Shown: positions 26,579-35,226 of the stretch, piece after piece
Layout: each line of letters opens with the position of its first letter
How positions within the stretch are numbered: the first letter of the stretch is position 1
Assembly: GCF_001424875.1 (NCBI RefSeq)
Contig: NZ_LMCT01000073.1
Span: forward strand, 31,728-95,727
Direction of reading: 5' to 3'
Origin: Kitasatospora sp. Root107
GTDB lineage: Bacteria; Actinomycetota; Actinomycetes; Streptomycetales; Streptomycetaceae
Length of the DNA stretch: 64,000 bases
Position numbers and translations under genes: made by a program
The notes under the pieces: generated by a model
Databases searched by the model: none
What the model was told of the DNA's origin: nothing
Seen by the model: the letters and a program-made list of their open reading frames with translations, nothing else

Positions 26579-29494
26579 TTACCCGAACAGCTCACCGTAG
26601 GTGGCCATCGCGGTCGCGATGTCCGCCTGGGCCCAGAACCGGTGGTAGGTGAAGACCGGTGCAGGACCGCCGTCCAGGTAGGCCTGGACCTTGGCGAAGG
26701 CGGGGTCGTTCTTGTAGAAGGAACGCATCGAGAGGAAGGTGGAGCTGGAGTTGACCGGGTCGCCGTTCGGCATGGTCCCGGTCCAGCCCGAGGGCACCGA
26801 GACGGTGTCCTTGAAGCGGCTGTAGTCCGTCCGGGTCTCCGGCACCGCGATGCCCAGCGCGTCCTGGTTGTTGCTCCACATCCCGTCCAGCAGCTTCTGC
26901 GCCGCCGTCTTCGCGGCCACGTTGCCGGACTTCGCCGCGTAGTACGAGAGCAGCTTGGCGTACGAGCCGGCCACCCCGACGTCCTTGGTGTAGTCGACCA
27001 CGCTCACGTGCAGACCGGTGTTGGCACCCGGGGTGGCAGCGTTCCAGGTGTCCGGCTTGCCGCTCCAGGCCAGCGTGGACGGGATCTGGTAGGTGCCGTC
27101 GGCGTTGAAGGTGGTCTTGCTCAGCGCCCAGGTCACCCACTTGTCCAGTACCGCCTTGGCCTTGACGTCGCCGCTGGCGTAGTAGTACTCGGCGAGCCGC
27201 TCCAGACCCCAGGTCTGGAAGCCGAACCACTGGTTGCTCGGCGGGTCGTGGTAGACCGGCGCCTCGTCGTAGAACATCCCGTAGAAGGTGGAGGTACCCG
27301 TGGGCGGGGTGGCGTAGCTGCCATCCCAACTGTTGGTCGCCCCACCGGCGATGGCACCCTCGCTGGACTGCAGCCATTGCAGGAACTCCACCTGACGTCC
27401 CAGGCTGGTGGCCCAGTCCGCCTTGCCGGTGGCGGACTTGGGAGCCAGCGCCGGGTCGTTCGCCAGGGCGTAGGCCGCCATCGGGTTCTGGTACCCGCCG
27501 TGCGCGGCACCGTCGCCGATCCGCCAGGCCCAGCCGGCGTTGGTGTCGGTCGCGCCGCCCCAGGCGTAGTACCAGGAGAGCAGGTAGTGCGAGGAGTCCT
27601 TGCCACTGCCCGCCGGGCAGGTGGAGGCGCCGACGCAGTTGCCGATCTTCTTGAAGTACTTGTCGAAGAACGAGTACCGCAGGTAGTCGCCCATCTTGCC
27701 CGCCTTGGCGACGGTGGTCGAGACCTCGCCGCCGTTGCCCTGCGCCTTGGCCCAGGTGTCCGCCCAGTAGGCGGCCTGGACCGCCCGGGCGTCGGCGTCC
27801 GGAGCGTCGGTGAACTTCCACTGCTTCGCGTAGGAGTTGTCCTTGACGAACAGGTCGAGGAAGCCGTTCTTGCCGCCGTAGGCGAACTTGTCACAGGTCG
27901 GCTGCGGGATGGTCTCCCAGACCGACTCCTGCGAACCGCGCTGGTAGGTGTTGATGTACGAAGGACCGGTGTCGGTCGGTCCGGCCTCGCACTTGCCGGG
28001 CGAGTTGCCGAAGCCGTAGACGTTGTCGACGTCCTGCAGCCAGTGCATGCCGTAGATGTCACTGGTGCCGTACGCGCTGGACAGCTCGGCCGCGATCGGG
28101 TCCTGCCCCGCGGTCACCGAAGTGTCCAGCGGTGCCGGGTAGTTGCCCGGCAGCGGCATCTCGGGGGCGTAGGTGGCGGGCTTGGCCGCGTTGTAGAAGC
28201 TGTTGGTCGGCTGGTCCGCGTGGGTGGGGATCATGTACGTCTCCATGAGCGTCCACGCCGCGTTGAACTTGGACCAGTCCTTGCTGACCCGGCCGTACTG
28301 GGCCTCCAGCCAGAGCAGGTAGCTGTAGGCCTCCGAGGTGGTCTGGTGCCCGTGGTCCGGCGCCTCGACCAGCAGGGTCTCCACCGAGTGGTACGGGATG
28401 CCCTCCGGCGAGAAGTAGCCGTTCGCCGGGTCCTTCAGCTTGCTGTAGAGCTGGAGGAAGCGGTCGTTGTACACGCCCGTGCCGGCGGCCAGTTCGGTCA
28501 CCGTGACGGCGGCGGCGGTGTGGCCGGTGGCCGAGGCGGTGAAGGTCGCCGAGCCGGTGCCGGTCGCGTCGGCGGTGAGCGTGACGGTCTGTGCGGTGGC
28601 CCAGTTGGTGGGCGTGAAGGTCAGGCTGGCGCCGCCACTGACGGTCAGCCCGGTGTTGCCCGAGGTGCGGGCGGTGGTCACCGTGACGTTGGCGGTGGGC
28701 TGGGCGGAGAGCTTGACGGTGAAGGTACCGGTCTTCCCCTGGGTGACCGAGAGGCTGACCGGCGTGGCCGTGATGGCCGGCCCGGTCGCCACCGTGATGC
28801 CCGACGGGGCCGACTCACCGGTCGCACCGGTGCTGTCGTACGCCTTGGCGTAGACCGAGTGGCTGCCGGAGGCGGCACCGGCCCAACTGAAGGAGTACGG
28901 CGCGGTGGTGTCGGTGGCGAGCAGGGTGGCGTTGTCGTAGAACTCCACCTTGCTGATGCTCGCACCGTCGCTCGCGGTCGCCGTGGCGGCCAGCGGGACA
29001 GCGGCTCCGGCGGCGTAACTCGCCCCGGGGGCCGGGCTGGTGAGCGCGGTGACCGGCGGCTGGTGGGCGCCGGCGCAGGTGGTGCCGTTGACGGCGAATG
29101 CGGTGGGAGCCGCATTGGTGCCGCTGTAGGCGAAGTTGGCGCCTGGGGTGGCGTTGCCGCCGGGCGCGATGGTGGCGTTCCAGGAGAGGCTGCTGACGGT
29201 GACGTTATTGCCGGTCTGGGCCCAGGTGCCGCCCCAGCCGCTGCCGGAGAGGGTCTGGTTGCCGCTGTACGCGTAGCTGAGGGTCCAACCGTCGACGGCG
29301 GCGGTCCCGACGTTGTTGATCTTCACGTTGGCGGTGAAGCCACTACCCCAGTCGTTCACGGAGTAGTCGACGGCGCACTGGATCACGGCCGCCGAGGCCG
29401 GCGTGCCGACCATCGTGGTGAGCCCGGCGGCCAGCAGCGCGAGCGCTGTACCGAGTGCGGGCAGGCGGGAACTGCGAGAGGTGGGGGGTGACAT
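26579..29494 (-). CDS. Secreted GH48 cellulase with N-terminal CBM2 and two Ig/Calx-like modules
   Basis: ATG 29494 has AGGAG upstream and starts a signal peptide ending near TTMVGTPASAA; the protein has 971 residues. Domains in order: CBM2 (about 37-142; CAVDYSVNDWGSGFTANVKI), a bacterial Ig-like module (about 147-235; SKVEFYDNATLLATDTTAPY), a second beta module (about 236-335; VSLSVTQGKTGTFTVKLSAQ) and GH48 (about 340-971; YHSVETLLVEAPDHGHQTTS with the catalytic Glu, KQWKFTDAPDADARAVQAAY). GH48 enzymes are processive reducing-end cellobiohydrolases. It is divergent from a GH5 cellulase with two CelR/CebR-like boxes between. Confidence 0.95.
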   Translation of the reverse strand: MSPPTSRSSRLPALGTALALLAAGLTTMVGTPASAAVIQCAVDYSVNDWGSGFTANVKINNVGTAAVDGWTLSYAYSGNQTLSGSGWGGTWAQTGNNVTVSSLSWNATIAPGGNATPGANFAYSGTNAAPTAFAVNGTTCAGAHQPPVTALTSPAPGASYAAGAAVPLAATATASDGASISKVEFYDNATLLATDTTAPYSFSWAGAASGSHSVYAKAYDSTGATGESAPSGITVATGPAITATPVSLSVTQGKTGTFTVKLSAQPTANVTVTTARTSGNTGLTVSGGASLTFTPTNWATAQTVTLTADATGTGSATFTASATGHTAAAVTVTELAAGTGVYNDRFLQLYSKLKDPANGYFSPEGIPYHSVETLLVEAPDHGHQTTSEAYSYLLWLEAQYGRVSKDWSKFNAAWTLMETYMIPTHADQPTNSFYNAAKPATYAPEMPLPGNYPAPLDTSVTAGQDPIAAELSSAYGTSDIYGMHWLQDVDNVYGFGNSPGKCEAGPTDTGPSYINTYQRGSQESVWETIPQPTCDKFAYGGKNGFLDLFVKDNSYAKQWKFTDAPDADARAVQAAYWADTWAKAQGNGGEVSTTVAKAGKMGDYLRYSFFDKYFKKIGNCVGASTCPAGSGKDSSHYLLSWYYAWGGATDTNAGWAWRIGDGAAHGGYQNPMAAYALANDPALAPKSATGKADWATSLGRQVEFLQWLQSSEGAIAGGATNSWDGSYATPPTGTSTFYGMFYDEAPVYHDPPSNQWFGFQTWGLERLAEYYYASGDVKAKAVLDKWVTWALSKTTFNADGTYQIPSTLAWSGKPDTWNAATPGANTGLHVSVVDYTKDVGVAGSYAKLLSYYAAKSGNVAAKTAAQKLLDGMWSNNQDALGIAVPETRTDYSRFKDTVSVPSGWTGTMPNGDPVNSSSTFLSMRSFYKNDPAFAKVQAYLDGGPAPVFTYHRFWAQADIATAMATYGELFG

Positions 29495-29566
29495 GACGGC
29501 TCCTGCGGGGTGGGGGCTGCGTGTGGGGAACTGTTCGCTGAGCGCGAGGCATGGCACTCGCAACTG

Positions 29567-29580
29567 TGGGAGCGCTCCCA
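29567..29580. promoter_or_regulatory. CelR/CebR-type operator, perfect palindrome
   Basis: TGGGAGCGCTCCCA is the 14-bp box described for the LacI-family regulator CelR of Thermobifida fusca and matches CebR sites of Streptomyces. It lies 73 bases upstream of the GH48 ATG and 135 bases upstream of the GH5 ATG. Binding is expected to be released by cellobiose or longer cello-oligosaccharides. Confidence 0.88.
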
Positions 29581-29673
29581 AATATCGGGAGCAGCTGAGC
29601 GCCTGTCAAGAGATTGCGCAGCCGGGACAGTTGGCAACTCCCCTGCGGCTGGCTATGTTTCTGGGCGGGCCTG

Positions 29674-29687
29674 TGGGAGCGCGCCCA
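29674..29687. promoter_or_regulatory. Second CelR/CebR-type operator, one mismatch
   Basis: TGGGAGCGCGCCCA differs from the consensus at one position. It lies 28 bases upstream of the GH5 ATG, so bound repressor would cover the transcription start or ribosome site of that gene. The two boxes are 107 bases apart centre to centre. Confidence 0.78.
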
Positions 29688-29714
29688 TATTTCGTCAGTT
29701 GCTAGGAGCGGGAC

Positions 29715-31229
29715 ATGTCCCTGCGCCACACCGCGCTCGCCCTCGGCGGCGCGCTCGCCGCCACGGTCGCACTGGTCGGACCGATCGCCGGTTCGTCCTC
29801 GGCCGCCACCGTCGCCTGTACCGTCGACTACTCCGTGAACGACTGGGGCAGTGGCTTCAGTGCCAATGTGAAGATTAACAACGTCGGGACCGCTGCCCTC
29901 AACGGCTGGACCCTCAGCTACGCCTACACCGGCAACCAGACCCTCTCCGGGAGCGGCTGGAGCGGCACCTGGGCCCAGACCGGCAAGAACGTCACCGTCA
30001 GCAGCCTCTCCTGGAACGCGGCTATCGCGCCCGGCGGGAGTGCCACCCCCGGTGCCAACTTCAGTTACAGCGGGGCGAATTCGGCGCCCACGTCGTTCGC
30101 GGTCAACGGGGTGGCGTGCAACGGGGCGGCGTCACCTTCGCCCTCCGCGTCTCCGTCGCCCTCTCCTTCACCTTCGCCCTCCCCGTCGCCCTCGCCGACC
30201 ACGTCCACACCCCCGGGGGTCGCGCCCGACCTCAAGGTCTCCGGCAACTCCCTGGTCAACGCGGCCGGTTCGCCGGTCGCCCTGCACGGCGTCAACCGCT
30301 CCGGTACCGAGTACATGTGCGTCCAGGGGTACGGATTCTTCGACGGTCCGGTGGACGCCGCCGCGATCGCCGCGATCAAGAGCTGGAAGGTGAACGCCGT
30401 CCGAGTCCCGCTCAACGAGGACTGCTGGCTCGGCCAGTCGAACGTCAGCCCAGCCTACGGCGGTGCCAACTACCGTTCCGCCATCAAGGGTTGGGTCGAC
30501 TCGCTGCGCACTGCCGGGCTGACCCCGATCGTCGAGATGCACTGGAGCCGCGGCCTCTACACCGGCAACTCGTCCGGCTGCTCCGACACCAACGCCACCT
30601 GCCAGAAGCCGATGCCGGGCGCGAACGCCGTCCCGTTCTGGACCTCGGTCGCCGAGACCTTCAAGGGCACCAACTCGGTGGTCTTCGACCTGTTCAACGA
30701 GCCGTACGCGGACCGGTCCGAGTCCTCGCTCGCCCAGGGCTGGCTCTGCTGGCGGGACGGCGGCGGCGCCTGCCCCGGCATCGGGTACCAGGTGAGCGGC
30801 ATGCAGACCCTGGTCAACACCGTCCGGGCCACCGGCTCCACCAACGTCATCCTGCTCGGCGGCCTGGCCTACTCCAACGACCTCGGCCAGTGGCTCGCCC
30901 ACAAGCCCACCGACCCGACCGGCAACCTGGGCGCGGCCTGGCACGTGTACAACTTCAACACCTGCTCCACCGCAGCCTGTTGGGACTCCACGCTGGCCCC
31001 GGTCGCGGCCCAGGTCCCGCTGCTGGCCGGTGAGATCGGCGAGAACACCTGCGGCCACGCCTTCATCGACCAGGTGATGTCCTGGCTCGACAGCAAGAAG
31101 ATCTCCTACCTGGGCTGGACCTGGAACACCTGGAACTGCAACTCCGGCCCAGCCCTGATCTCCAACTACGACGGCACCCCGACCGGCTTTGGGATCGGCT
31201 TCCGCGACCACCTGCTGGCGCTCGGCTGA
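29715..31229 (+). CDS. Secreted GH5 cellulase with N-terminal CBM2
   Basis: The 504-residue protein starts at ATG 29715 with a signal peptide (TALALGGALAATVALVGPIA). A CBM2 (about 35-137) is followed by a Ser-Pro repeat linker (about 138-165) and a GH5 catalytic domain: LHGVNRSGTEYMCVQGYGFF, VFDLFNEPYADRSE (acid/base Glu), WHVYNFNTCSTAACW and LLAGEIGENTCGHAFIDQVM (nucleophile Glu), ending WTWNTWNCNSGPALISNYDG. It is an endoglucanase by family. Its CBM2 is nearly identical to that of the divergent GH48 gene. Confidence 0.94.
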   Translation: MSLRHTALALGGALAATVALVGPIAGSSSAATVACTVDYSVNDWGSGFSANVKINNVGTAALNGWTLSYAYTGNQTLSGSGWSGTWAQTGKNVTVSSLSWNAAIAPGGSATPGANFSYSGANSAPTSFAVNGVACNGAASPSPSASPSPSPSPSPSPSPSPTTSTPPGVAPDLKVSGNSLVNAAGSPVALHGVNRSGTEYMCVQGYGFFDGPVDAAAIAAIKSWKVNAVRVPLNEDCWLGQSNVSPAYGGANYRSAIKGWVDSLRTAGLTPIVEMHWSRGLYTGNSSGCSDTNATCQKPMPGANAVPFWTSVAETFKGTNSVVFDLFNEPYADRSESSLAQGWLCWRDGGGACPGIGYQVSGMQTLVNTVRATGSTNVILLGGLAYSNDLGQWLAHKPTDPTGNLGAAWHVYNFNTCSTAACWDSTLAPVAAQVPLLAGEIGENTCGHAFIDQVMSWLDSKKISYLGWTWNTWNCNSGPALISNYDGTPTGFGIGFRDHLLALG

Positions 31230-31233
31230 CCAC

Positions 31234-31275
31234 TGATGGCCCGTCCGGTCCACTTCGGACGGGCCATCACTTTTT
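31234..31275 (+). terminator. Intrinsic terminator of the GH5 gene
   Basis: Perfect 14-bp arms (TGATGGCCCGTCCG and complement) with an 8-base loop, followed by CTTTTT. This is the best classical terminator in the window. Confidence 0.88.
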
Positions 31276-31304
31276 CACATGAGATCGGACACGAACTTCG
31301 TTCC

Positions 31305-31333
31305 TTGACTCTGTTTCCGGGCGAGGACAGAGT
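31305..31333 (+). promoter_or_regulatory. Promoter candidate for the secreted protein at 31388
   Basis: TTGACT and CAGAGT are separated by 17 bases, fitting a housekeeping sigma (HrdB-type) promoter, with a leader of about 45 bases carrying GGAGGT before the ATG. Confidence 0.5.
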
Positions 31334-31387
31334 GTGGCCGTCCGGGGCCGCATCTCCCTGGCCGCACCCCACGGAGGTCACCTCGCC

Positions 31388-31957
31388 ATGCGATTCCGCC
31401 TGCCCCGAAACAGGACCATTGCCGCCGTCGCCGCACTGACCGGCCTCGCGCTCTTCGTCCCCGCCACCGAGGCCGCCGACCGGGTGCCACCGCAGGCCCC
31501 GGCCTCCGGCAGCGGCACACCCACCGTCAACTCGGTCTGGGACGCCACCCGTTTCTCCACCGGGTCGAACTCCTGGATCGACCTGCCCGGCGCCGCCATC
31601 ACGGACTCCACCGGTCAGACCGTCGGATACGACGGAGTCTTCGTCGTGCATTTCGACGCCGATGCCCTGTGCACGATTCCCGGCAGTGACAACGCCGTCT
31701 GCAGCGTCCGCATTCTGGTCGGCGACAAGGTCGGCCGGCCCGGCGACACCAACGCCCGGTTCGTCACCGCCCGAGGCAATCCGGAGTGGAGCGCGCACGG
31801 CTACACCCGCACCGTCTGTCTTCCCGGCCAATTCGAACCCCGGGACGCCACCACCAAGGTCCAGGTGCTCGCCAGCACCAACGCGGTGTTCGAGCTCCAG
31901 AACTGGCACCTGGTGGTCAACCGCTACCCGGTCCGGCCCGGCACCAGCTGCCCCTGA
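31388..31957 (+). CDS. Secreted protein of unknown function
   Basis: I do not recognise a family. ATG 31388 follows a GGAGGT ribosome site. The 189-residue product has a signal peptide (NRTIAAVAALTGLALFVPAT, cleavage likely near EAADR) and a mature part of about 160 residues predicted as all-beta, with four Cys (ALCTIP, AVCSVR, TVCLPG, GTSCP) that could form two disulfides. A jelly-roll or lectin-like fold is conceivable but not shown. It follows the cellulase terminator and has its own promoter candidate. Confidence 0.72.
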   Translation: MRFRLPRNRTIAAVAALTGLALFVPATEAADRVPPQAPASGSGTPTVNSVWDATRFSTGSNSWIDLPGAAITDSTGQTVGYDGVFVVHFDADALCTIPGSDNAVCSVRILVGDKVGRPGDTNARFVTARGNPEWSAHGYTRTVCLPGQFEPRDATTKVQVLASTNAVFELQNWHLVVNRYPVRPGTSCP

Positions 31958-32150
31958 CCCGCCATCCCGGCAGGCGCTGAGGGCAACGCCCGTCAGCCGG
32001 CCCGAGGCGCGCCCTGCCGCCCCTCACAGGGGAGCAGCGTCACAACCGCTTCTCCTCCAGGGCAGCCGCGCTCCAGCGGCGCAGCCAGGCGGTGGTACGG
32101 GGGTGCTGGTGCAGGCGGTCGATCCTCCTGTCGGGGCCTGACACGGGATG

Positions 32151-33227
32151 TCAGAGCCGGTAGAGCCGCTGGGCGTTCTGCACCGAGAGCAGCTGGGTGA
32201 TCCGCTCGGCGTCGGTGGCGGTGCAGGCGCTCTCGCCCTGCCAGTCGGTCAGCAGCCGGTGCAGGGAGTGGCGGTACTGGGCGGCCCCGACCACGTACAG
32301 CTCGGGGAGGCCGTAGGCGTCGGTGGAGAACAGCAGCTTGCCGAACGGGGCGAGTTCGAGGTACTCGCCGAGGACGGTGGTGGCCCGGGGGCCCGCGTAG
32401 GAGAGGGTCAGGCCGAGGTCTGCGTACACGTGCGGGAAGGCCTGGGCGAGCCAGGAAGCCTGGCGGTGGTACGGGTAGGCATGCAGCAGGACCAGCGGGG
32501 TGCCGGTCGGTTCGACGGCGCGGATGAAGTCGGTGAGCAGCGACGGGTCTGCGTGATGGAGGGTCAGGTCCGGGTCGCCGAAGCCGGTGTGGAGTTGGAT
32601 CGGCAGGCCCAGGTCCACGGCGGTCCAGAGCAGTTTGCGGAGCAGGACCGGATCGGTCAGGCGGCGGCCGGGTCGATGGGTGGCGGCGGCACGGGTGACC
32701 TCCGCCCGGTCGGGGCGTTCGGCGGGGATGGCGAGGCTGTGGCGGTAGGCGAGAACCGACTTGAAGGCAACGGCGGAGGCGGCAGCTGTGCGGAGGGCCG
32801 CCTCGACGGCGGCTGCCCAGTCCGCAGCCGGGGCGTCGATCGGCTCCGCGATGCTCTCCAGCCGTACCACTTCCCGGACTTGGGCACCGGACAGCTCGGC
32901 GAAGGCGGGCAGCGGGAGCAGCGGGTGGCCGGCCGCAGCGGTGAGGCCGGTGTCGATCAGGCAGTGGCTGATACCGGTGGCGGCGAGCAGGCGGCGAGCG
33001 GCTTCGGCCGGGCCGAGCTCGCGGCGACGGGCCAGGTAGTCGGCCATCGGAGTGTGTGCGGGAAGGCCGAGGGCCGGTGCGCACCAGCGGCGGACGGCCA
33101 GGCCGAGCGCACTGTCGAAGGGTGAAGTCCCGGGCGCAGGTGGGCGGTCGGACTCGGTGAGCAGGCTCGCGAAGGAGGCGTCGTCGAGGTCGGCGAGGGT
33201 GATGCTGTGACAGTGCTGGTCGATCAC
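32151..33227 (-). CDS. Amidohydrolase family protein (FluG N-terminal half-like)
   Basis: The 358-residue protein starts MIDQHCHSITLADL with the metal-binding H-x-H of amidohydrolases. Other metal-ligand regions are AFKSVLAYRHSL (carbamylated Lys position), PIQLHTGFGDPDLTLHHADP and FSTDAYGLPELYVVGAAQYR (Asp). This is the TIM-barrel that forms the N-terminal half of the fused FluG proteins. It starts four bases behind the stop of the glutamine-synthetase-like gene. Proposed role: hydrolysing a gamma-glutamyl product or precursor of that enzyme; substrate unknown. Confidence 0.82.
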   Translation of the reverse strand: MIDQHCHSITLADLDDASFASLLTESDRPPAPGTSPFDSALGLAVRRWCAPALGLPAHTPMADYLARRRELGPAEAARRLLAATGISHCLIDTGLTAAAGHPLLPLPAFAELSGAQVREVVRLESIAEPIDAPAADWAAAVEAALRTAAASAVAFKSVLAYRHSLAIPAERPDRAEVTRAAATHRPGRRLTDPVLLRKLLWTAVDLGLPIQLHTGFGDPDLTLHHADPSLLTDFIRAVEPTGTPLVLLHAYPYHRQASWLAQAFPHVYADLGLTLSYAGPRATTVLGEYLELAPFGKLLFSTDAYGLPELYVVGAAQYRHSLHRLLTDWQGESACTATDAERITQLLSVQNAQRLYRL

Positions 33228-33231
33228 GGTC

Positions 33232-34572
33232 TCAGTACCTGTCGACCGTCGCCGCGATGACCTGCTCGGGTGTGCTGCCGGCGAAGAGCTCGATCTCCGC
33301 CTGACGGACCGCCAGGACTGCGGCGTGGAGGGAGGCGCCGAGCGCTTCGCGGAGCAGCACCGAGGATTCGAACGCCGCCACCGACTCCGCCAGGCTCGCG
33401 GGCAGGCGCTCGACGGTGCCCAGGGCGGCCGGGTCGCCGTTCACCTCGTCGGGCAGCGGCTTTCCGGTGTCCAGGCCGTCCAGACCTGCGGCCAGCACTC
33501 CGCCGATCATCAGGTAGGGGTTGGCGATGGCGTCGAAGCACTTGAGTTCGGCGTTGGCCTGGCCGGCGATGGAGCCCTTGATCAGGCGCAGTGCGGCCTC
33601 CCGGTTCTCCAGCCCCCAGCAGCGGAACGGTCCCGACCAGCGGGAAGGCTGCAGCCGCAGGTAGCTGGCGACGCTCGGGGCACCGAGCGCGAGCAGTGCG
33701 GGCAGGTGGTCCAGCACTCCGGCCAGGAAGTGTTCGGCCTCGGGGTGCAGGCCGTGCGGGCCGGGGCCGCCGTGGCCGAGGTTCTGGCCGTCGCGCCAGA
33801 GGCTGAAGTGCAGGTGGCCGCCGTTGCCGACCCCGTCGGGGGTGAGCGCGGGCGCGAAGGTGGCGCGCAGACCGTGCCGGGCCGAGACGGCACGGATGGT
33901 GTGCCGGACCAGCACGGTCGTGTCGGCCACCTCGACCGGGGCCTCCGGGGCGACCGAGACCTCGAACTGGCCCGGCGCGTACTCGGGGTGGAGCTGGAGC
34001 ACCGTCAACTGCTGCTCCGTCAGCGCCCGGAGCACGTCCCGCAGGTAGTCGGAGAGGTCGGCGAACCGGTGCAGCCCGTACGCGGGTGCGGTGGTGGCCG
34101 GCGCCCCGGTCGCGTCGGTGACCACCCACTCGACCTCGATCCCGGCCTGCACGGTGAGGCCATGCCGCCCGGCCGCCTCCACCATCCGCCGGGCGAACCG
34201 CCGTTGGCAGCCGGGGTGCGGCGTCCCGTCCTGGGCGTACCGGTCCGCCGGGGCCCAGGCCCAGCCGGGCTGAGCTGCCAGCGGCACCAGCCGGTCGAGG
34301 TCGGGGATCAACCGCAGGTCGCCGTCCGGGCCCTGACTGAACGGGCTGCTGGTCATCGAGTCGTCCAGCAGGAACATGTCGAAGCACGGCGCCGCGCCCA
34401 CTCCCCACTCGGCGGCATGCTCCAACTGCCGTACGGGGAAGGTCTTCACCCGGCTGATCCCGGAGTTGTCGACCCAGCTGGTCGCCACCCCGTCGACACC
34501 TTCACCGGTCAGCCTGGCGGCGGCCAACCTGGCCTGGGCAGCCCGCTCGGCGCGGGACGGGGCGCTGTTCAT
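33232..34572 (-). CDS. Glutamine synthetase family protein (FluG C-terminal half/GlnA4-like)
   Basis: The 446-residue protein has the type-I fold: VQAGIEVEWVVTDATG (metal Glu region), GVGNGGHLHFSLWRDGQNLG (the NGAGMH-equivalent metal/ATP stretch), FRCWGLENREAALRLIKGS (the NRS region) and AELKCFDAIANPYLMIGGVL. The adenylylation Tyr loop of true GlnA is not present, so it is more likely a gamma-glutamyl amine ligase like GlnA3/GlnA4 than a nitrogen-assimilation enzyme. ATG 34572 gives MNSAPSRAERAAQARLAAAR; ATG 34590 is an alternative, neither with a strong ribosome site. It is coupled to the amidohydrolase. Confidence 0.83.
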   Translation of the reverse strand: MNSAPSRAERAAQARLAAARLTGEGVDGVATSWVDNSGISRVKTFPVRQLEHAAEWGVGAAPCFDMFLLDDSMTSSPFSQGPDGDLRLIPDLDRLVPLAAQPGWAWAPADRYAQDGTPHPGCQRRFARRMVEAAGRHGLTVQAGIEVEWVVTDATGAPATTAPAYGLHRFADLSDYLRDVLRALTEQQLTVLQLHPEYAPGQFEVSVAPEAPVEVADTTVLVRHTIRAVSARHGLRATFAPALTPDGVGNGGHLHFSLWRDGQNLGHGGPGPHGLHPEAEHFLAGVLDHLPALLALGAPSVASYLRLQPSRWSGPFRCWGLENREAALRLIKGSIAGQANAELKCFDAIANPYLMIGGVLAAGLDGLDTGKPLPDEVNGDPAALGTVERLPASLAESVAAFESSVLLREALGASLHAAVLAVRQAEIELFAGSTPEQVIAATVDRY

Positions 34573-34652
34573 GCCGCCATGCTCACGCATCACAAGGGCT
34601 CGGAGAACGCCCTGTCACTCGTCCGGCGGCAGTCGGCCACCCGTGCGGGTGG

Positions 34653-35213
34653 CTACGCGTACGGGACCAGCCCGGTGGTGGCGAGATCGAAGCCGAACGG
34701 CTCCGGAATCGGCACCGACTGCCCGAACTTCGCGGTGTAGCGCTGCCGGTAGCCATCGGGGCCGGGTTCGGTGAACAGGGCGATGGAACTGTCCCTCGGG
34801 TCGATGAGCAGGTACACCGGGATCCCCATCAGAGGGTAATCACGGACCTTACCCACCCAGTCGTTCTCGGGGTTCGACGGCGAGACGATCTCGACCGCTA
34901 TCACCGCGAGGTCGGCCGGGATCTCGTTCGCGGCGGCAAGCGTCGCTTCGAACGGAAGGTACGCCAGGTCGGGGTTGCGCAGCTTGCCGACCGTCGGTGA
35001 CGCGAGGTCGGTGTTCTCCGTGGGCCTCAGGTCGGACGGTAGGTGGGCGTCAAACTGCTGACGGACCACCAGCAGGTTGCGCTGATGAATCAGCGACGGC
35101 ACCGCCTTCACGATGATCGCGTCGCCGGAGACTTCCACCTTGAAGCCCGGTGGAGGGCTGAGGCTCTGCGCATACTCCAGGAGCCGGAGGTGGCGTGCGG
35201 ATAGCTGGGCCAT
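34653..35213 (-). CDS. Uma2 family endonuclease (DUF820)
   Basis: The 186-residue protein starts at ATG 35213 (MAQLSARHLRLLEYAQSLSP) with GGGAGGA upstream. It has the PD-(D/E)XK-like core of the family: RNPDLAYLPFEATL (Asp), LAVIAVEIVSPSNPENDW (Glu-x-x-Ser-Pro-Ser) and VRDYPLMGIPVYLLIDPRDS (Lys/Tyr region). Uma2 proteins are common and multicopy in actinobacteria and cyanobacteria; in vivo substrate unknown. The gene lies 13 bases after the stop of the RING-TerD gene. Confidence 0.87.
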   Translation of the reverse strand: MAQLSARHLRLLEYAQSLSPPPGFKVEVSGDAIIVKAVPSLIHQRNLLVVRQQFDAHLPSDLRPTENTDLASPTVGKLRNPDLAYLPFEATLAAANEIPADLAVIAVEIVSPSNPENDWVGKVRDYPLMGIPVYLLIDPRDSSIALFTEPGPDGYRQRYTAKFGQSVPIPEPFGFDLATTGLVPYA

Positions 35214-35226
35214 GCCCCCATCCTCC

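Noticed and set aside
26570-29491. A 973-codon plus-strand frame opposite the GH48 gene
   Set aside because: Low-complexity Gly/Val/Arg sequence without motifs; the GH48 reading on the other strand has full domain structure.
30130-30205. Short tandem repeats that might suggest a CRISPR-like or satellite array
   Set aside because: They are TCG/CCC-type codons of the Ser-Pro linker in the GH5 cellulase; no spacers are present.
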